Below the pieces are notes generated by a model. It made no database searches and had not been told where the DNA came from. It saw only the letters and a list, made by a program, of their open reading frames with translations. The position numbers and the translations under genes are program-made. Below, piece after piece: positions 48,557 through 61,650 of a DNA stretch of 64,000 nt (its first letter is position 1; every line of letters starts with the position of its first letter). Source of the DNA: Acanthacorydalis orientalis (Eukaryota; Arthropoda; Insecta; Megaloptera; Corydalidae); NCBI GenBank assembly GCA_034766995.1, contig CM068322.1, forward strand, positions 19,595,745 through 19,659,744, written 5' to 3'.

Positions 48557-50185
48557 TAATAAATAAATTATCAACACATCAATAATAAAACATCTAAAAC
48601 AACCATTAATTATTTTGTAATTTGACTAATTCACAAAAAAAAAACATTTATAAATATTTTTTAGTTCACTAAAAAAGCAACAAAATTCGTGTCACCTTAT
48701 ATTTTTACTTATAGTACTTCAAAGCTTTGTTGGAATGAAAACTAATTAAGCACTGGCGATAATCATTACTGCAGTACAAATTTGCATACATAAATTATTA
48801 TTATTTAACAATCAAACACGTTAATTATTTTACTACGATCTCGTAAATTTAGCTCGTTTAATGTTTAATTAATTAATTCAGGATATTTTTTGCAGTTTTG
48901 GAACATAGAGATTCTTTACAAACAGAAATTTTGCTATTATCGAAAAAAACACATTTATAATTATTTGACAATTTAATAATTTTCCAAAAAAAATGGTTTT
49001 GTTTACAAATAAGATAGATATTATAAAATATTTAAAAATAAAATTAATTTAGAAAATACTACTGTTTTTTTTTTCAGAAAAGAAAACATTCTAAGAAAGA
49101 ACACGTGTTCCCACTTCTTTCTATTTTTAGGTCACTGACTACAATAAGGTGCATATTGTAAACGAACAAAGGAAACGATTCGGTGTTCTCTTATAGTTAT
49201 TTCTGAGTTATCTAAGTTTACAACTTCGTTGTAGTTTCGCAAAAATGAAATGAAAAAACATTTCTATTTTTAAAATTCATGTGAATTACGTTACAACTCC
49301 TTGAAGAAGATCTGTAATGGTATTGTATCGTTTAATGCACTTGTACAATAGTAAAATCAACAACATACAAAAAACAAGTAACAAAAAAGTTCCGGAAAAG
49401 TTCATTAGTAGTTAAATATACTCGGTGTTCCCGTTTGAGAATGACTCAAACTTCTGTGAATACTAATTAAGTTTTTTTTTTCCAACACTACATTAGAAAC
49501 GCGTGCTCAATGAATACGGACTGTAAAACGTATAAAGGTAAAGAGGGTCCACATACAATGTAAAATATTTCTGTCTCGTTTTATGAAACTGTAATAGAAA
49601 GACATGAACAGTAAGCACAGTCATTCCTTTTTACACGCTAATCGTTTTTCATTTCAAGTTGAATTAATTCCTTTCTAAACTGTTTTCGTGTTCTATTTTT
49701 GTCGTACGCTTCACTGTTGTGTCGATAAACTATTTCATGTTTTTCGTTTAATCGATAGAACGATACATAATAGTAAACACGGAGTTGATGTGGTACAAAA
49801 TTCACAATGTAAATTGAACGATTTCCGTAAATATTTTTTTTTCGATAGGATATTTTTGTAATTTTTTTTATTTGCAAATCGTTACTATTTTTTATTATTT
49901 TTGGGATGAAAATATATTTCATAAGTATTTCAATATCGCAGAGTAATGTCAATATCGCAATTATTTTTTTAGCCATAATAGTAAACAATTACATAGTTCA
50001 CATAAATTACAAATATACAAATGTTAGTTTTATAAATTTAACTGTTTTAAAAAATATACTCGTTATTTATTTTAAATAAAACAGTAATTTTATTTTTAAT
50101 ACTAGCAGTGTATGGACATGCAATCTGCAAAATTTAATTGGATGAATACGTTTTTTTTTTTATTTATGTAACACAATTTATTTTA

Positions 50186-50188
<3 letters not shown>

Positions 50189-50248
<60 letters not shown>

Positions 50249-50263
50249 TATACATATATATAC
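50189..50263. repeat. (CA)n(TA)n microsatellite
   Basis: An ACAC run followed by TA and TACATA units. A further TA tract lies at 46207-46245. Confidence 0.95.
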
Positions 50264-51004
50264 ATGACTATAATTTCATAATTTGAAAGAGCATTCATAA
50301 TAAGAAAAGAACCTTGAGAATTGCTTGCTAGTCTGCAATTATGACAGTTGCAATTTAAACATATTTTAATTTGTATAAAAATGCAACTACTGACTATCTT
50401 TTAACAAAAAAAAAATAAAACAGTACAACACTTGTCCTTCAACAGAAAAAAACATTTAAATTTATGTCGTTTATTAATCATTTATGATTTATAAGTATTA
50501 TTACTTTTTATTTTCTTTTCGGAGAAATAAAAACGAAAAGAATAAGATTTTGAAACGTGTTATAAATTAATTCATTACTGAAAAGTAATTTTAAATTTAA
50601 ACTATGAAAAGTACTTTTTATTAGAGATTAATGCAATGTTAAAATTTCAAAATGTTTTTTTTTAAATATATTAATTGTGTTAAAAAACACAATGTGTTAT
50701 CTGTTGGACACTAAGAGACAAAATTAATAACTGAGTGTAATTTTAGAATAAATTGTCAGAATTAATAGTGACATTCGTTTAAATATTCACATTTTAATTA
50801 ATAAAGTGATTTGAAATTAAAAAGACATGGATGGAACTGTTAAAACCGCTAAAACTAAATTCGCTTCATATTTAGTTTACAATTTTATATGAGTCAAAAA
50901 TATTTTTGACGAATACGAAAGTAAGTCAACATTTTTTTTTTAATAAAGTAGAAACTTATGAAAGTAGTAAATTTCATTATCTTAAATGTTCTATTATTAT
51001 ATCA

Positions 51005-51160
51005 TCTATACTTCATCATTCTGAGGATGTTGATATCAACATCGAAATGTGCATTAAAAATTGGAAAATAAAAATCATCAATCATCAATTGTTGAACAAT
51101 TTTAATCAAAAATCTTTATTTTTTTTTGGTTTGTGGGATGAATGAAAAATTCCACAGTAT
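51005..51160. repeat. palindromic MITE family, right arm
   Basis: ATCGAAATGTGCATTAAAAA, ATCAATTGTTGAACAATTTT and GTGGGATGAATGAAAAATTC follow the order of the 47.1 kb copy. Confidence 0.5.
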
Positions 51161-51424
51161 AAGAAAATCATTACTGTAAGACAACATTTTGTATATAAAT
51201 TATTTTTTTACAATATATTATTCAACAATCCTGACTGTTAATTCTTTCGTTACAATCTTGTAATTTTAGCTTGCCTAATTAATTAATTTAAGATATTATT
51301 TAGGCAGTATATGTTAAAACACCGAAATAAGTTGTTTACAAATAGACATACTATTATTAACAAAAAAATATTTCTTTAATAATAACAATAGTCAACACAC
51401 ATTTTACCTATGAAATAACAACAA

Positions 51425-51462
51425 TTGGATTATACAGCTCCGGTATAATCCAATTATACCGG
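51425..51462. repeat. two overlapping, mutually exclusive hairpins
   Basis: TTGGATTATAC (51425-51435) pairs with GTATAATCCAA (51443-51453), while CCGGTATAA (51440-51448) pairs with TTATACCGG (51454-51462). The shared GTATAA can be in only one stem. Confidence 0.7.
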
Positions 51463-51543
51463 ATTACCTTAATGTATTTTACTATCATTGAAAATTCACA
51501 GTTGGTTCGCATTTAGTTGAAAATTTCATACAAAAATCTAAAG

Positions 51544-52242
51544 ACATTGCTGGAGAAAATTAATTACAATCCATATTCTTGGAGAATTTGTGCTGTTTTT
51601 AAAGTGATTGCGGTATTTATGGAGATGCAACAAGGTTACACCAAATACTGTTCATTCTTGTGTATATAAAATAGTCGCGATAAAGCGAATCATTGTCTTA
51701 AACGAGATAGGATGGAAAGAAAATCCTTCATGAGAAGAACTCAAAACATACAACATCCTCATTTAGTGAACAAACAAACAATCTCTCTCCGAGAAAAGGT
51801 GTTTAAAATAATTGAGGCCAAAATAAAAGAGGGAATATTGATCTTCACATCAACGAAGTAATACAGGATTCAAATTTCGAAGATAAATTAAATGTAATAG
51901 TAAGAAGGGCACGGAGACCAATGGTTGAGGTTTTTAAGAATTTCTTGGGAAACAGAAAGAACGAAAATTACAAAACATTTGTGGTAGGCATATTGGAGGC
52001 ATTTAGAGTAGTGGGCTGCAACATGTCATTGAAAGTTTACATGATGGATTCTCATTTGGATTTTTTTTCCAGAAAACATAGGAGATCTCAGTGATGAGTA
52101 TGAAGAATGTTTCCATCAAGGGATTTCTGAAATGGAACGGCGTTACCAGGGCAAGTGGAATCTTTTAATACTGCCGGATTATTGTTGGACTTCAAGGAGG
52201 AAATCTGTAGATGTTATTTATAACAGAAAATCTCAAATTTAA
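51544..52242 (+). pseudogene. broken copy of a multicopy arthropod gene family of unknown function
   Basis: The first frame reads NYNPYSWRICAVFKVIAVF and later GYTKYCSFLC, with a TAA where the family has Trp, then MERKSF and TQNIQHPHLV. After disruptions around 51830-51900 (EAKIKEGI, VIQDSNFEDKLN) it reads FKNFLGNRKNENYK and MSLKVYMMDSHLDFF. An extra T near 52065 shifts the frame to FPENIGDLSDEYEECFHQ and MERRYQGKWNLLILPDYCW. I recognise this pattern from repeated uncharacterised insect proteins, which may be transposon-derived. Several lesions make it a pseudogene. Confidence 0.7.
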
Positions 52243-52649
52243 AAATATTTTCGTTCATGAATATGTATATTGTCAATAAATGTCCTTAAAAATTACAAAA
52301 AAAAAATATTTATTAATATCTAAGAAACACCAACCAACTAACTCATGAGTATGATAGAAATTATTCTAAGGAGGATCTCTTTCAAAATCAGTTCAAGTAA
52401 TTTCAGAGATCTGAAAAAAATCATTTGTTGACCAATGAAATTAATAAAAGTTTTTATTATTGAATCATTAAACTTATCAGGCAGTTAAATAAATATTAAA
52501 AATTAGATTTTATGATAATTTGAAGGAGACATTCTCATCATGACTCAATATGACTTTCATCTTGCATCATATGACACAAACAAACTGATTTAAATATATA
52601 AATATAATTTTGCGTTCATTATAAAAATGAATCTATTTAAATTACAAAT

Positions 52650-52659
<10 letters not shown>

Positions 52660-52702
<43 letters not shown>

Positions 52703-52720
52703 TGTATGTATGTATGTATA
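52660..52720. repeat. (TA)n(TATG)n microsatellite
   Basis: A TA run continues into TGTATGTA units. Confidence 0.95.
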
Positions 52721-53874
52721 TAAATAACGTCTATCTCTTTTATTTTCATTTAAAACTATTATAAACAGTCTCTAAATATTTTCTGTCAACCTGTTCATAA
52801 AAACAGACTTGTTAAAATTATTTTTATTCCAGTCTCTTTCCGAGTATCATGTTTCAAGAGTACGTGTGCTATATGTGGTTTTTTGGTCATAAGCTGCGAA
52901 GTTCTACCACATAATGCAGGTTGAAGTTTCATGCTCGCTGTAAATACAAGGTAAATACAACAAGAATCGTTGAAAATAATTTTAAAAGTGTGATATCTGT
53001 TCTGTCGTACGTAACGATATTAAAATCAACTTTACGCTGAGTATTTTTTCCAATAAACCGAACAACTATGACGTTATTTTTAGCATGCCATATCATCATT
53101 TTGGTGTTGTTTTTCATAACTGTGCAGTGTTCATTGGCCACGTCTGTTACGAGAAGTGCTTGTTTCAAGTGAGCGGTGGCTCTATGTACGTTTTTTTCCC
53201 GACATTTTATTTCGTCAAACATTCAACTGCAGTAAATATGCGACACAAGTGGCTAAACATATTGAAATGTCGGATATTTTTAAGTGGGTACTTAATGGCA
53301 CTATGGAATACAGAATATATATATACATATATATCAGGTGGCTCTCTCTGGACGCGTTTAAAAACTCAGCTGCTTATTTTGTACGACTAGAACATTGCTA
53401 TTATTGTAACAAAATGACATCATACTAGGAAATATTAGTTATTGGGACAGTTTTTTTAACGGCCGCTCACAGTTTCAACGATGCGCTGCTTATTCATGAT
53501 AACAGTAAATATATTTTTTTTAGAATAAATACAGGATACCTCAAAAATTTGTTTAAAATACAAGTATAATTAATTCGTTTACATCAAGAAACAAAATAAA
53601 AAACAATTCTAATAGAATTTTAATTAAAATATAAATTTACTAAATTGATATTTTTCACATGAACTTATGACTTATTTATCTTTAAAAACCAAAAACTATC
53701 TATTTATAGAATTATAAAAGTATATATTTATAGTTATAGTATATACTTATGTAGTTATAGTATGTATAACTATATATGTAATGGTTATGTATTTATAGTT
53801 AGTTTTTATACAATTTTTTTGTTGATTTAAAATACTCATTCAGTGGAAATATTTGAATCTAAAACATAAGTAAA

Positions 53875-53900
53875 CTTAATCAGTTTTTAAACTGATTAAG
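53875..53900. repeat. perfect 12 bp inverted repeat
   Basis: CTTAATCAGTTT, a TT spacer, then its exact complement. Confidence 0.7.
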
Positions 53901-54292
53901 AGAGTTTTGAGTTTTTATTAAATATTTAGAAATTTAAATTCGTTAACAGCGGTTGAATCTTTTATTATTTCATACAGTTTTTAGAGTTCTTTTTGTTGAA
54001 TTTTTCAATTATTAAATTATTATAGGGTAAACATTTCTATATTATTTTAAAATATGTTATCACGAAGTTTTTAATAGATGGGACAATATCTCTATATCTA
54101 TAGCAATATAATTATTTCATTAGTCGTATATCAAATTATTCAGATGTCATTTGGGAGGAAACACATTATACAACTTACATAGAACATTTTTTTAATACAA
54201 GCTTTATAACATTTCAGGCGAAATATGTTTTTTAAAAATAAAATACGTTTACATGTTTTATTTTTTAAATTGAAATGAAAATGACAAATTTA

Positions 54293-54461
54293 AATAATTG
54301 ATACATAAATTAATATGCTTAGAGATGTTTTAATTAAAATATACAAAAATAATTTTAATGTTTGATGCCCTATGGTTTATTAAAATAAATTTTATTTGAA
54401 ATTATTTTTGTATATTTATATTAAAACATTAATGAGTATATTAATTTATGTATCAATTATT
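54293..54461. repeat. large inverted repeat with arms of about 63 bp
   Basis: The left arm (54293-54357) and right arm (54399-54461) pair over roughly 63 positions with about nine mismatches. Both outer ends read AATAATTGATACATAAATTA and both inner ends ATATACAAAAATAATTT. The loop is about 40 nt. It could be a foldback MITE or a long-stem RNA hairpin. Confidence 0.75.
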
Positions 54462-57400
54462 GACCTGGGCTATAAACTAACTATAGTACTTTTCATTTTG
54501 TTAAAATACTTTTTAATCATAAAACAATAACGATAAATACTACACACATTTTGTGTTCCAATAAATTTTAACAATTTTTCTTTTCCTGTTTTTCGAAAAA
54601 AAGGTTACACGCTACGGAATCATATAAAATTCTTACGGATTGCACTTTAAAAGCCTCTGCTGTGAAATAAATGCTTTTTTGAGCCTTCGTAAATTACTTT
54701 TAGGGAACATAAGAAATAGTTTAAAAAAATTACTTAAAAGAATGCAATTTAAAGGACGACACCGGCTCTAAAATAAAAAGGCTTTTAAAAAAAGATGTAT
54801 GGTTATCGTCTACAAGATATAAAACCATATTATATACCGTCCGTGACAGGATAATATTTTGGATCCCATACGTGACAGCCTGGAAAATTAATACTGTTAT
54901 AAAACATCAATATTACCATAGTCTGCACGAAACAGATTCGCGTTTCACTAAGCACAGGAAAACTATTTTTATATTTGAATATTAGAGTTTGCCCTCAAGG
55001 AGTGTCCCTTTTACGCAGTAATGGTTGCATGTTTTTTATCGGCAGTAATAAATTTCGTATATCTTTACTAAACAGCATGAAAGAGGGAAGACATGTTAAT
55101 TATCGTGTTGAGGCTTTTTATACTCATAATAACTACATTAAATAACAGAAAGGATTCGTTTATCTATAAAAGTTTAACATTTACATTTCTCACTGATTAC
55201 TCTTTAGAAATTGGATGTAGTTTCGAATGTTTTAAATCTAATTTAAACAGTTTGTACATTTGCAAATTTTATTTACGACCATCCATATTTCGCATCGATA
55301 TAAAATCGTATATTTTACACTAACATTAAAGTTTTTTGTTCATTTAGTTACGTTGTTTGTTGCCAATGTTGGTCGTGTGCCAGATTTTATACAAGTTATG
55401 GAAGGCGCCTCTTGTTTTCTGGATCGAAATATCAACGAACTTTCATGTTCTCATATCCGTAAAAGAGAATGTTGCCAAAATGCGTCCGTTATTTTACTGG
55501 TGCCGATAGCATCGATTTTCAATTAAGTCGGGATACGTTCATTAATTATAAACTGTTTGATTTCAGTAAGGATAACTTTAAGTCGACGTTGACTAATTTG
55601 GATTTCAAATCGTCGAGTTTGTTTACCTTATGAGTTATTAGTTAACAAACAGATAACGACAGTATAATATAAACCTTGAAAATATTCAAGGGTTCATGCA
55701 TATAGTTTATTCGTCGTGCGTTATGTGACAACATTATCCATAATTACTAACAATAGTAATGTTGACAGTAGACATCCCTGACGAACGACGTTGGTACAGT
55801 TTAGTAAGGGTGTGACAGCTCACCTACATTCACGACTTGACAGTGAAACTGTTTGTAACATTTCTTGACAAGATTGATGAATTTTGGACGCAGTATACTC
55901 TACGATATTGTAGAGAAGGTACGAAAATGAGTGATGTAAAAGCTTTATGAAGCGTACATATCAGGCTTCATTACACTGAATATATTACGTAAGGAAACTA
56001 GAATTAAAAATGAATGAAAAATAATAAAAAAAATCAGTTCTTTATAAAATCTAAAGTTAATAGAAAACTACAAAAAAATTCATTACAATGTAAAAAGTTG
56101 AAATATTGAAAAATACTATTAAAATACATACTCCATTATAACTAAAATATCTTTCCTTCTCTTTATTATTAAATGAAATAAAAAGTGTATGAAATCTAAG
56201 TTTGAATAATATATTTATTCTCTTTTATTTCGACTTATTTCGTTATAAACATTATGAAATTTTCGAGATATTGTAATTCTGGATACATATCGTATTTTAT
56301 ACGTGATGTCATCACATTTTTTTTTATAATTTGTTTGATATATATCTCTGATATGAATACATAAATAGACCAAAAATACGAATACAGATATAAGGCATAA
56401 AATGAACGCAGAAATATAATTACAATCTGTCACACAGTGTCTGATGTTTTTTCCTACCACCTGATGTTTATACGCGAAAAATAAGGATTGAGTTATAAAT
56501 CAGTGGTTCGCAAAATATAGACTTTGACTTTCTATGAAAAACATATTAATATCAGAACATTAAAGACTAAACAAGTATTTGTAATCACATTTAACTTTCC
56601 CTTCGTCATTTTTTTTTACACTTACAGCTTGAACTATGAAGATTTTGATTTGTTTGTTATTGTACAAGAATGTTGTATATTTATTTTTTTATTATATATT
56701 CGTCTATATGCATCTGTTTATTTATCTAATCATCTGTGTATCGTTTAGAATAATTGAAAACATGATAAGATTACAAAATTAAAATAAAAACTAATAATAA
56801 AACACAGATAATGATAAAAATCGTAACTATGAATGAAAGTGTTGTTTTTTTTAAAAAAAATATATAATTTTTAGTAAGTGTTTTTACTTGCTCTAATTTT
56901 ATATAAATATAGCGCCTATTACCAAAATATACAATAAAAAATAATAACGAATTAATAAAACAATTAATTAAGTTAACCACTATCCGTAAATTTTCAGCAA
57001 TACAAAAATAATTTTGTATTATTTTTATACTGGCTTTCTTACATTGTACTAACTATACTGTTTTAAATAAATAGATTAATTTAAAAAAAAGATGTTTATA
57101 AATAAAGTCAACCTAATACCTGAAGGTATTTACATTTTAAAAAAGATTCGGAACCTTTGATGTACTGCATTCTGAATTCATTAGAAATGTGATCATCGTA
57201 AATTAATTGATTATCACGAGTTATCGACCTTTAGTATTTGAATTAACATTTTTAATCATCGTCAAATGAAATTATCAAAATTAAAGAAATGAATAAGATA
57301 GTTGAAATCCATTTCTTTATTAAATGTTTTCTAGTCTGATAACTATCGATTTTTTTATAAAAAAGAAAAATCAATGATTTCATTTAGAATTTGTAAAAGT

Positions 57401-59617
57401 ATCTAAACTTACTAAAAAAATGTATTATAAGGAAATATTTATAATTCTCCCCGAAAAGTATCTCTCTAATTGACATATATAGAAAGTGTTCTTGTTTAAA
57501 GTTTTTTTAAAATTACCAAAAGTAATAAAATTCGATATGTGAATATTGTTGGAAATACTAAACTTGATAGTCTTTTTTAACAAAAGAAAACTACGAATAT
57601 TTACTAAACATATGTTTTTTTTTATTATTAAATTACCGCAGAGAAAGTTAGATCGAATAAATTTTATTAAAACAAATTCAAACACACAAGTTTCTCGGAA
57701 CAAAGTTAAAAATTCCATGAATACATAATGAAATTAAATTGTTGAGGAAATAAAATATATAAATCACATATAGAATAAATATGTAAATTTTTTTTAAAAT
57801 AAAGTTATTTTATAATCTAAACATCAAAACTTTATGAAATATAAATGGTTTTATATAAAATAATTTTATGTTTTCCAACATATGGCTCATTGATCAATAA
57901 CATGCCATGTTAACCACTTAGCTCAATCGATTTACAAATATTGAATAACTAATGTTTGCATCCAAATAAAGTTTCTACTTCTTTGAAAACTTTATACTAA
58001 ATTTTGTTCTACTAGAATATATATTAAGTGTAAGATATTTCTTGTAGCATCTGTCTGTTTTTACACCATATGAATTTTGTAGACTGACACAAGTGCAAAA
58101 TTCAAATAAAGTAGGATAGAATTAAATAGTGATACACTTTTTTATATTTATTTTCTAATAGAAAACATTTTATTTACATTGTAATTTCATTTCTTTAAAA
58201 TTATAGTAACTATTTCTGAAATTAATATTAGATAATTTTTGAATTAGAAAATTATAAGAAATTGAATATATTTTTTACAACAAACTAAATAGTTTTTTTT
58301 TCAAATTATTGTATAATGATACAAAAATATATTTGTAATTAACATTCACACATTGTGTAATAACAGCAATGATAATTGAGCAAGTTGTTTATAAATTTGA
58401 AATCATTTTTGGTTTACTTTACTAAGCTTTTAAGATTAAAAAAATGTTTGATAAAAATAATTTTCCACAGTCTGTTATGTATGTAATATTTCACAATACG
58501 TTAATCTATCTTTTTTTAATGAAGAATACAACTTTCACAAAACTAGTAGACATTTTACTTTCCTTTAAATAAATCATACATAAATGATGAAAATATTAGA
58601 AAAAGATATAAACTTGAAACATTCAAAAGGTAGAAGAGCACCAGGACAATCATTCATATATGTATTGAATTTAGCTATATTTTACATTAGGACTTTTTAA
58701 TGTTTCTCAACTAATAATAATCTGTAGACAAATTATAAATGTGGAAACAACATCATTTATTACTCATTTATTTATAATACTATAAAAGTGTCAGCATCAA
58801 CACTCATTAACGGCTAAAATAAAGTGTTTTCTTGTGAAAGTATGACATATGTCTAAAGTTTGAACTCGATCTCAAGAAACATTAATCAGATACGTAAAGT
58901 ATTTATAATTTAATTGTAGTTGTTTGACAATAAAACGGTTATAAAATGATCAAAAATTATAGTACCGGTTTATAAATTATATCAAATATCATAAAAAAAA
59001 TTACTAGAATAATTAATTGTTACAAATTTCGCCAAATAATATAAAAAAGTATTTGTTACGGTTTTTTAAAATAAATTAAAGTTCTTAGTGTATAAAATCT
59101 AAGAGAAGAAAATCCAAGTAAAAAAATAACTGTCGTTAAAATAATAAATATAGAAATGTTTCATTATATTTTATGCGCTTACTTAAACGTAAAGCCATCT
59201 TAAAAGTTTTTGTTTTTCTCAAATTATTTTTACTGTGTTATATTTCATTATAATTGCTTGACACGTCACAAAAATAAGTTTAAAGAACGAATAATATTTT
59301 ATAGATATTTATAAGTTTAACAAAAATACAAAATTGATGAGATAGTTTATATATCTAGCATAACACAGGTGTACAGTTAAAATATATAGAAAGGATGTGA
59401 TATATTTGACTGAATGTTTCTAAAAGTATATTTAGAAATAATATTCTTTTAGATTTGATTTAATAAACAAGCATTGAACTTATATTATTAAATTAACAAT
59501 ATTGCAAATTAACAAGTATTTAATCATTTTTTGAAGTTAAAAATTAAGCCAAAGTTAACTATAAGTGTTCATTTAAATAGCATGTAAATCTTTTTATACC
59601 AATAAACAGTATATAGT

Positions 59618-59636
59618 ATATATATACATATATATG

Positions 59637-59677
<41 letters not shown>

Positions 59678-59683
59678 GTATAT
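59618..59683. repeat. TA-rich microsatellite
   Basis: TA with GTA and CATA interruptions. Confidence 0.95.
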
Positions 59684-60489
59684 ACAGTTCTTAACCTTTT
59701 CGACAAATTCCCCGAAAAGTATATGACTTGATATATTTGTGTTTCGAAATTTCAAAATTCTTGCCACTTTTATGTAGTTGCAAACCTAAGTATAATTTCA
59801 TATTGAGTAAAGATGAACAATTTCAAACAAAGATGTATAATTTTATATTGAGTACAGATCAGATTAGAGTAAGTCTATGCCGATCAGTTTAGAAAAAATG
59901 AAAGAAATTGAATGTAGAATAACAATGAAGATTCTCACATAGATTGAAAAAATTAATTAGTTTTTAAAAAAGAATAGATTCTATTAATGGTGATTTTGCT
60001 CCATTGTATAGAAATGTTAATTTGTACAGTTATTTCAAATAAAAATAAATCCTCCTAAAAGACATCCAATTGTACTGACCACTCAAGAAAGTATCGAATA
60101 AGTGAAAGATCTTTTACTGAGTCACTGTCGATAAAATGCTAGATAAATTATAAAAAGAATCTAAATTTGGTATCAACTGTTTCGTACATCTAGAAATATA
60201 AAATATTAGCATAAGAAAGATGTTACAATTCTAAGTACAGTTTAAAAAACTATACAGAACGTGTCAGTACTCAGAAAGAAAACAGTCAAATCGCTTTTGA
60301 CAATTGAAAAAACCATGATTCTGTATTATGACCTTATATTTAAAAAAAAGTTCATATAATGAAATAAAAATGACGAATCTAATAAATAAAAGCAAGCAAA
60401 AGATAATATTTTAAGATTGAAAATAATATTTTAATAAACTTCAAAGAATGTAACTTTGTTATAAATGTGATGTCTTATTTCAATTTTCT

Positions 60490-60900
60490 ACACGAGTAGA
60501 AAAATATCGAAAAGATTGTTTCCTACACGATAACATTTAGTGAGTTTATAGTGCTGTTACAACAAAATATAAAATTCGCGAATATGGACATGCTTTCACA
60601 AAGATTAAACATCCACTTTACAGCCCAAATTTAATTGAAATCGATTATTTTTTATTCTCGAAATTGAAAGTTGATCTCAGGGGAATAATATTATAGCATG
60701 GATAGAAAGTGCAGTAACTTGTTTTCAATCATTTTGAAACAACACTTGTGAATATTTTATGTGGAAAAGACTCCTACTAAAAAATGTATAAAAGATATTG
60801 AAATTATATGGAAAAGTTAAAAAAAAATGATTTTTTCGTTATTAATTTTTTTCTATATTAGACCTGAAATTGACTACCCCATTTATTTATTATTTAAAAC
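60490..60900 (+). pseudogene. mariner transposase C-terminal remnant
   Basis: A frame near 60600-60690 reads KHPLYSPNLIEIDYFLFSKL and KVDLRG, matching 'HPPYSPDLAPSDYFLFPKLK'. Downstream broken frames keep the order of the C-terminus. Weak similarity may reach back to about 60050 (LTTQESIE). Confidence 0.65.
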
Positions 60901-60942
60901 TGATGATAACATAAAAAATGTCTTAATATGAAATTATAACCG

Positions 60943-60946
<4 letters not shown>

Positions 60947-61004
<58 letters not shown>
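60947..61004. repeat. TA microsatellite
   Basis: About 29 TA units between the mariner remnant and the CpG-rich island. Confidence 0.95.
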
Positions 61005-61007
<3 letters not shown>

Positions 61008-61199
61008 GATACTGATTGATAGAACTGTAGATAAATATTACTGTTGTGTTTGAATGGTTTGTTATTTTTATGTCAATCAGAATTTAGAATAATATACGAT
61101 CCTTCTAAGTTTTCATTTCTATTTCGTTCGTATTCTTATCTGAGACGTGTAAAAGTTTTCTGACCTTGTACACGTTTCCTAAAAAAATATTGTACTAGT

Positions 61200-61650
61200 C
61201 ACCGAACTGAGACAATCTGGAACCAGCGCGTACAAGACAACAGCAGATCGTAAAACTCGACGTGTAACACCGGACACGCTTGCGAGTCGGATAGCCGGTA
61301 GGCCAGTAAGATCGGAGGAGAAACGGACGGATGTATAGGCCGATGAACGATATCCCCTGCGAAGCCGTCGTTGTAACGATACTTTCCTTTATTTATAGTC
61401 TGCCGGGCGACGCCGGGTCGCGACGCCTGCCAGCCAGTCGTCGTGTCTCTCCGTCACATACCAAACGCGACGCGTCTGCACGTTTCGAATTTGCTTCTTA
61501 CGCCCTGTGCACCCGCTGCGTTCTATATCACACTGTTCAAAGTATTGCGGTAATCGCGTTCTGGTATGAGTATTCACGTAAAATGACACAGACGGCAATG
61601 CGGTTGAACCAGACTACATGCGCAATAGGATTCTCACTGTGGACGAGCAC
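61200..61650. promoter_or_regulatory. CpG-rich island with a - strand TATA box, candidate promoter
   Basis: This is the most GC-rich stretch of the window and is not depleted of CpG. On the - strand CTATAAAT at 61391-61398 is a good TATA box, followed by more than 150 nt without an ATG, as expected for a 5' UTR. If it drives the ADAM gene the first intron would be over 20 kb. The + strand is open for 111 codons from 61331 but shows no recognisable protein. The assignment to the ADAM gene is inference. Confidence 0.4.

Larger units (their letters stand above)
39412..61199. other. region upstream of the first recognised ADAM exon: intron or intergenic DNA
   Basis: No convincing protein-coding exon was recognised in almost 22 kb. 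It contains the MITEs, pseudogene and inverted repeats listed separately and islands of higher GC at about 40680-41110, 45880-46020, 49080-49260, 52850-53480 and 54590-55930. If the promoter near 61.3 kb belongs to the ADAM gene this is its first intron. Confidence 0.5.

Noticed and set aside
49638..49988. 116-codon - strand frame with a hydrophobic N-terminus
   Set aside because: The end of the frame looks somewhat protein-like, but no family is recognised and no splice or promoter evidence supports it. It remains a weak candidate only.
56215..56460. 81-codon - strand frame with one possible membrane helix
   Set aside because: AT-rich codons easily give hydrophobic runs. No supporting signal was found.
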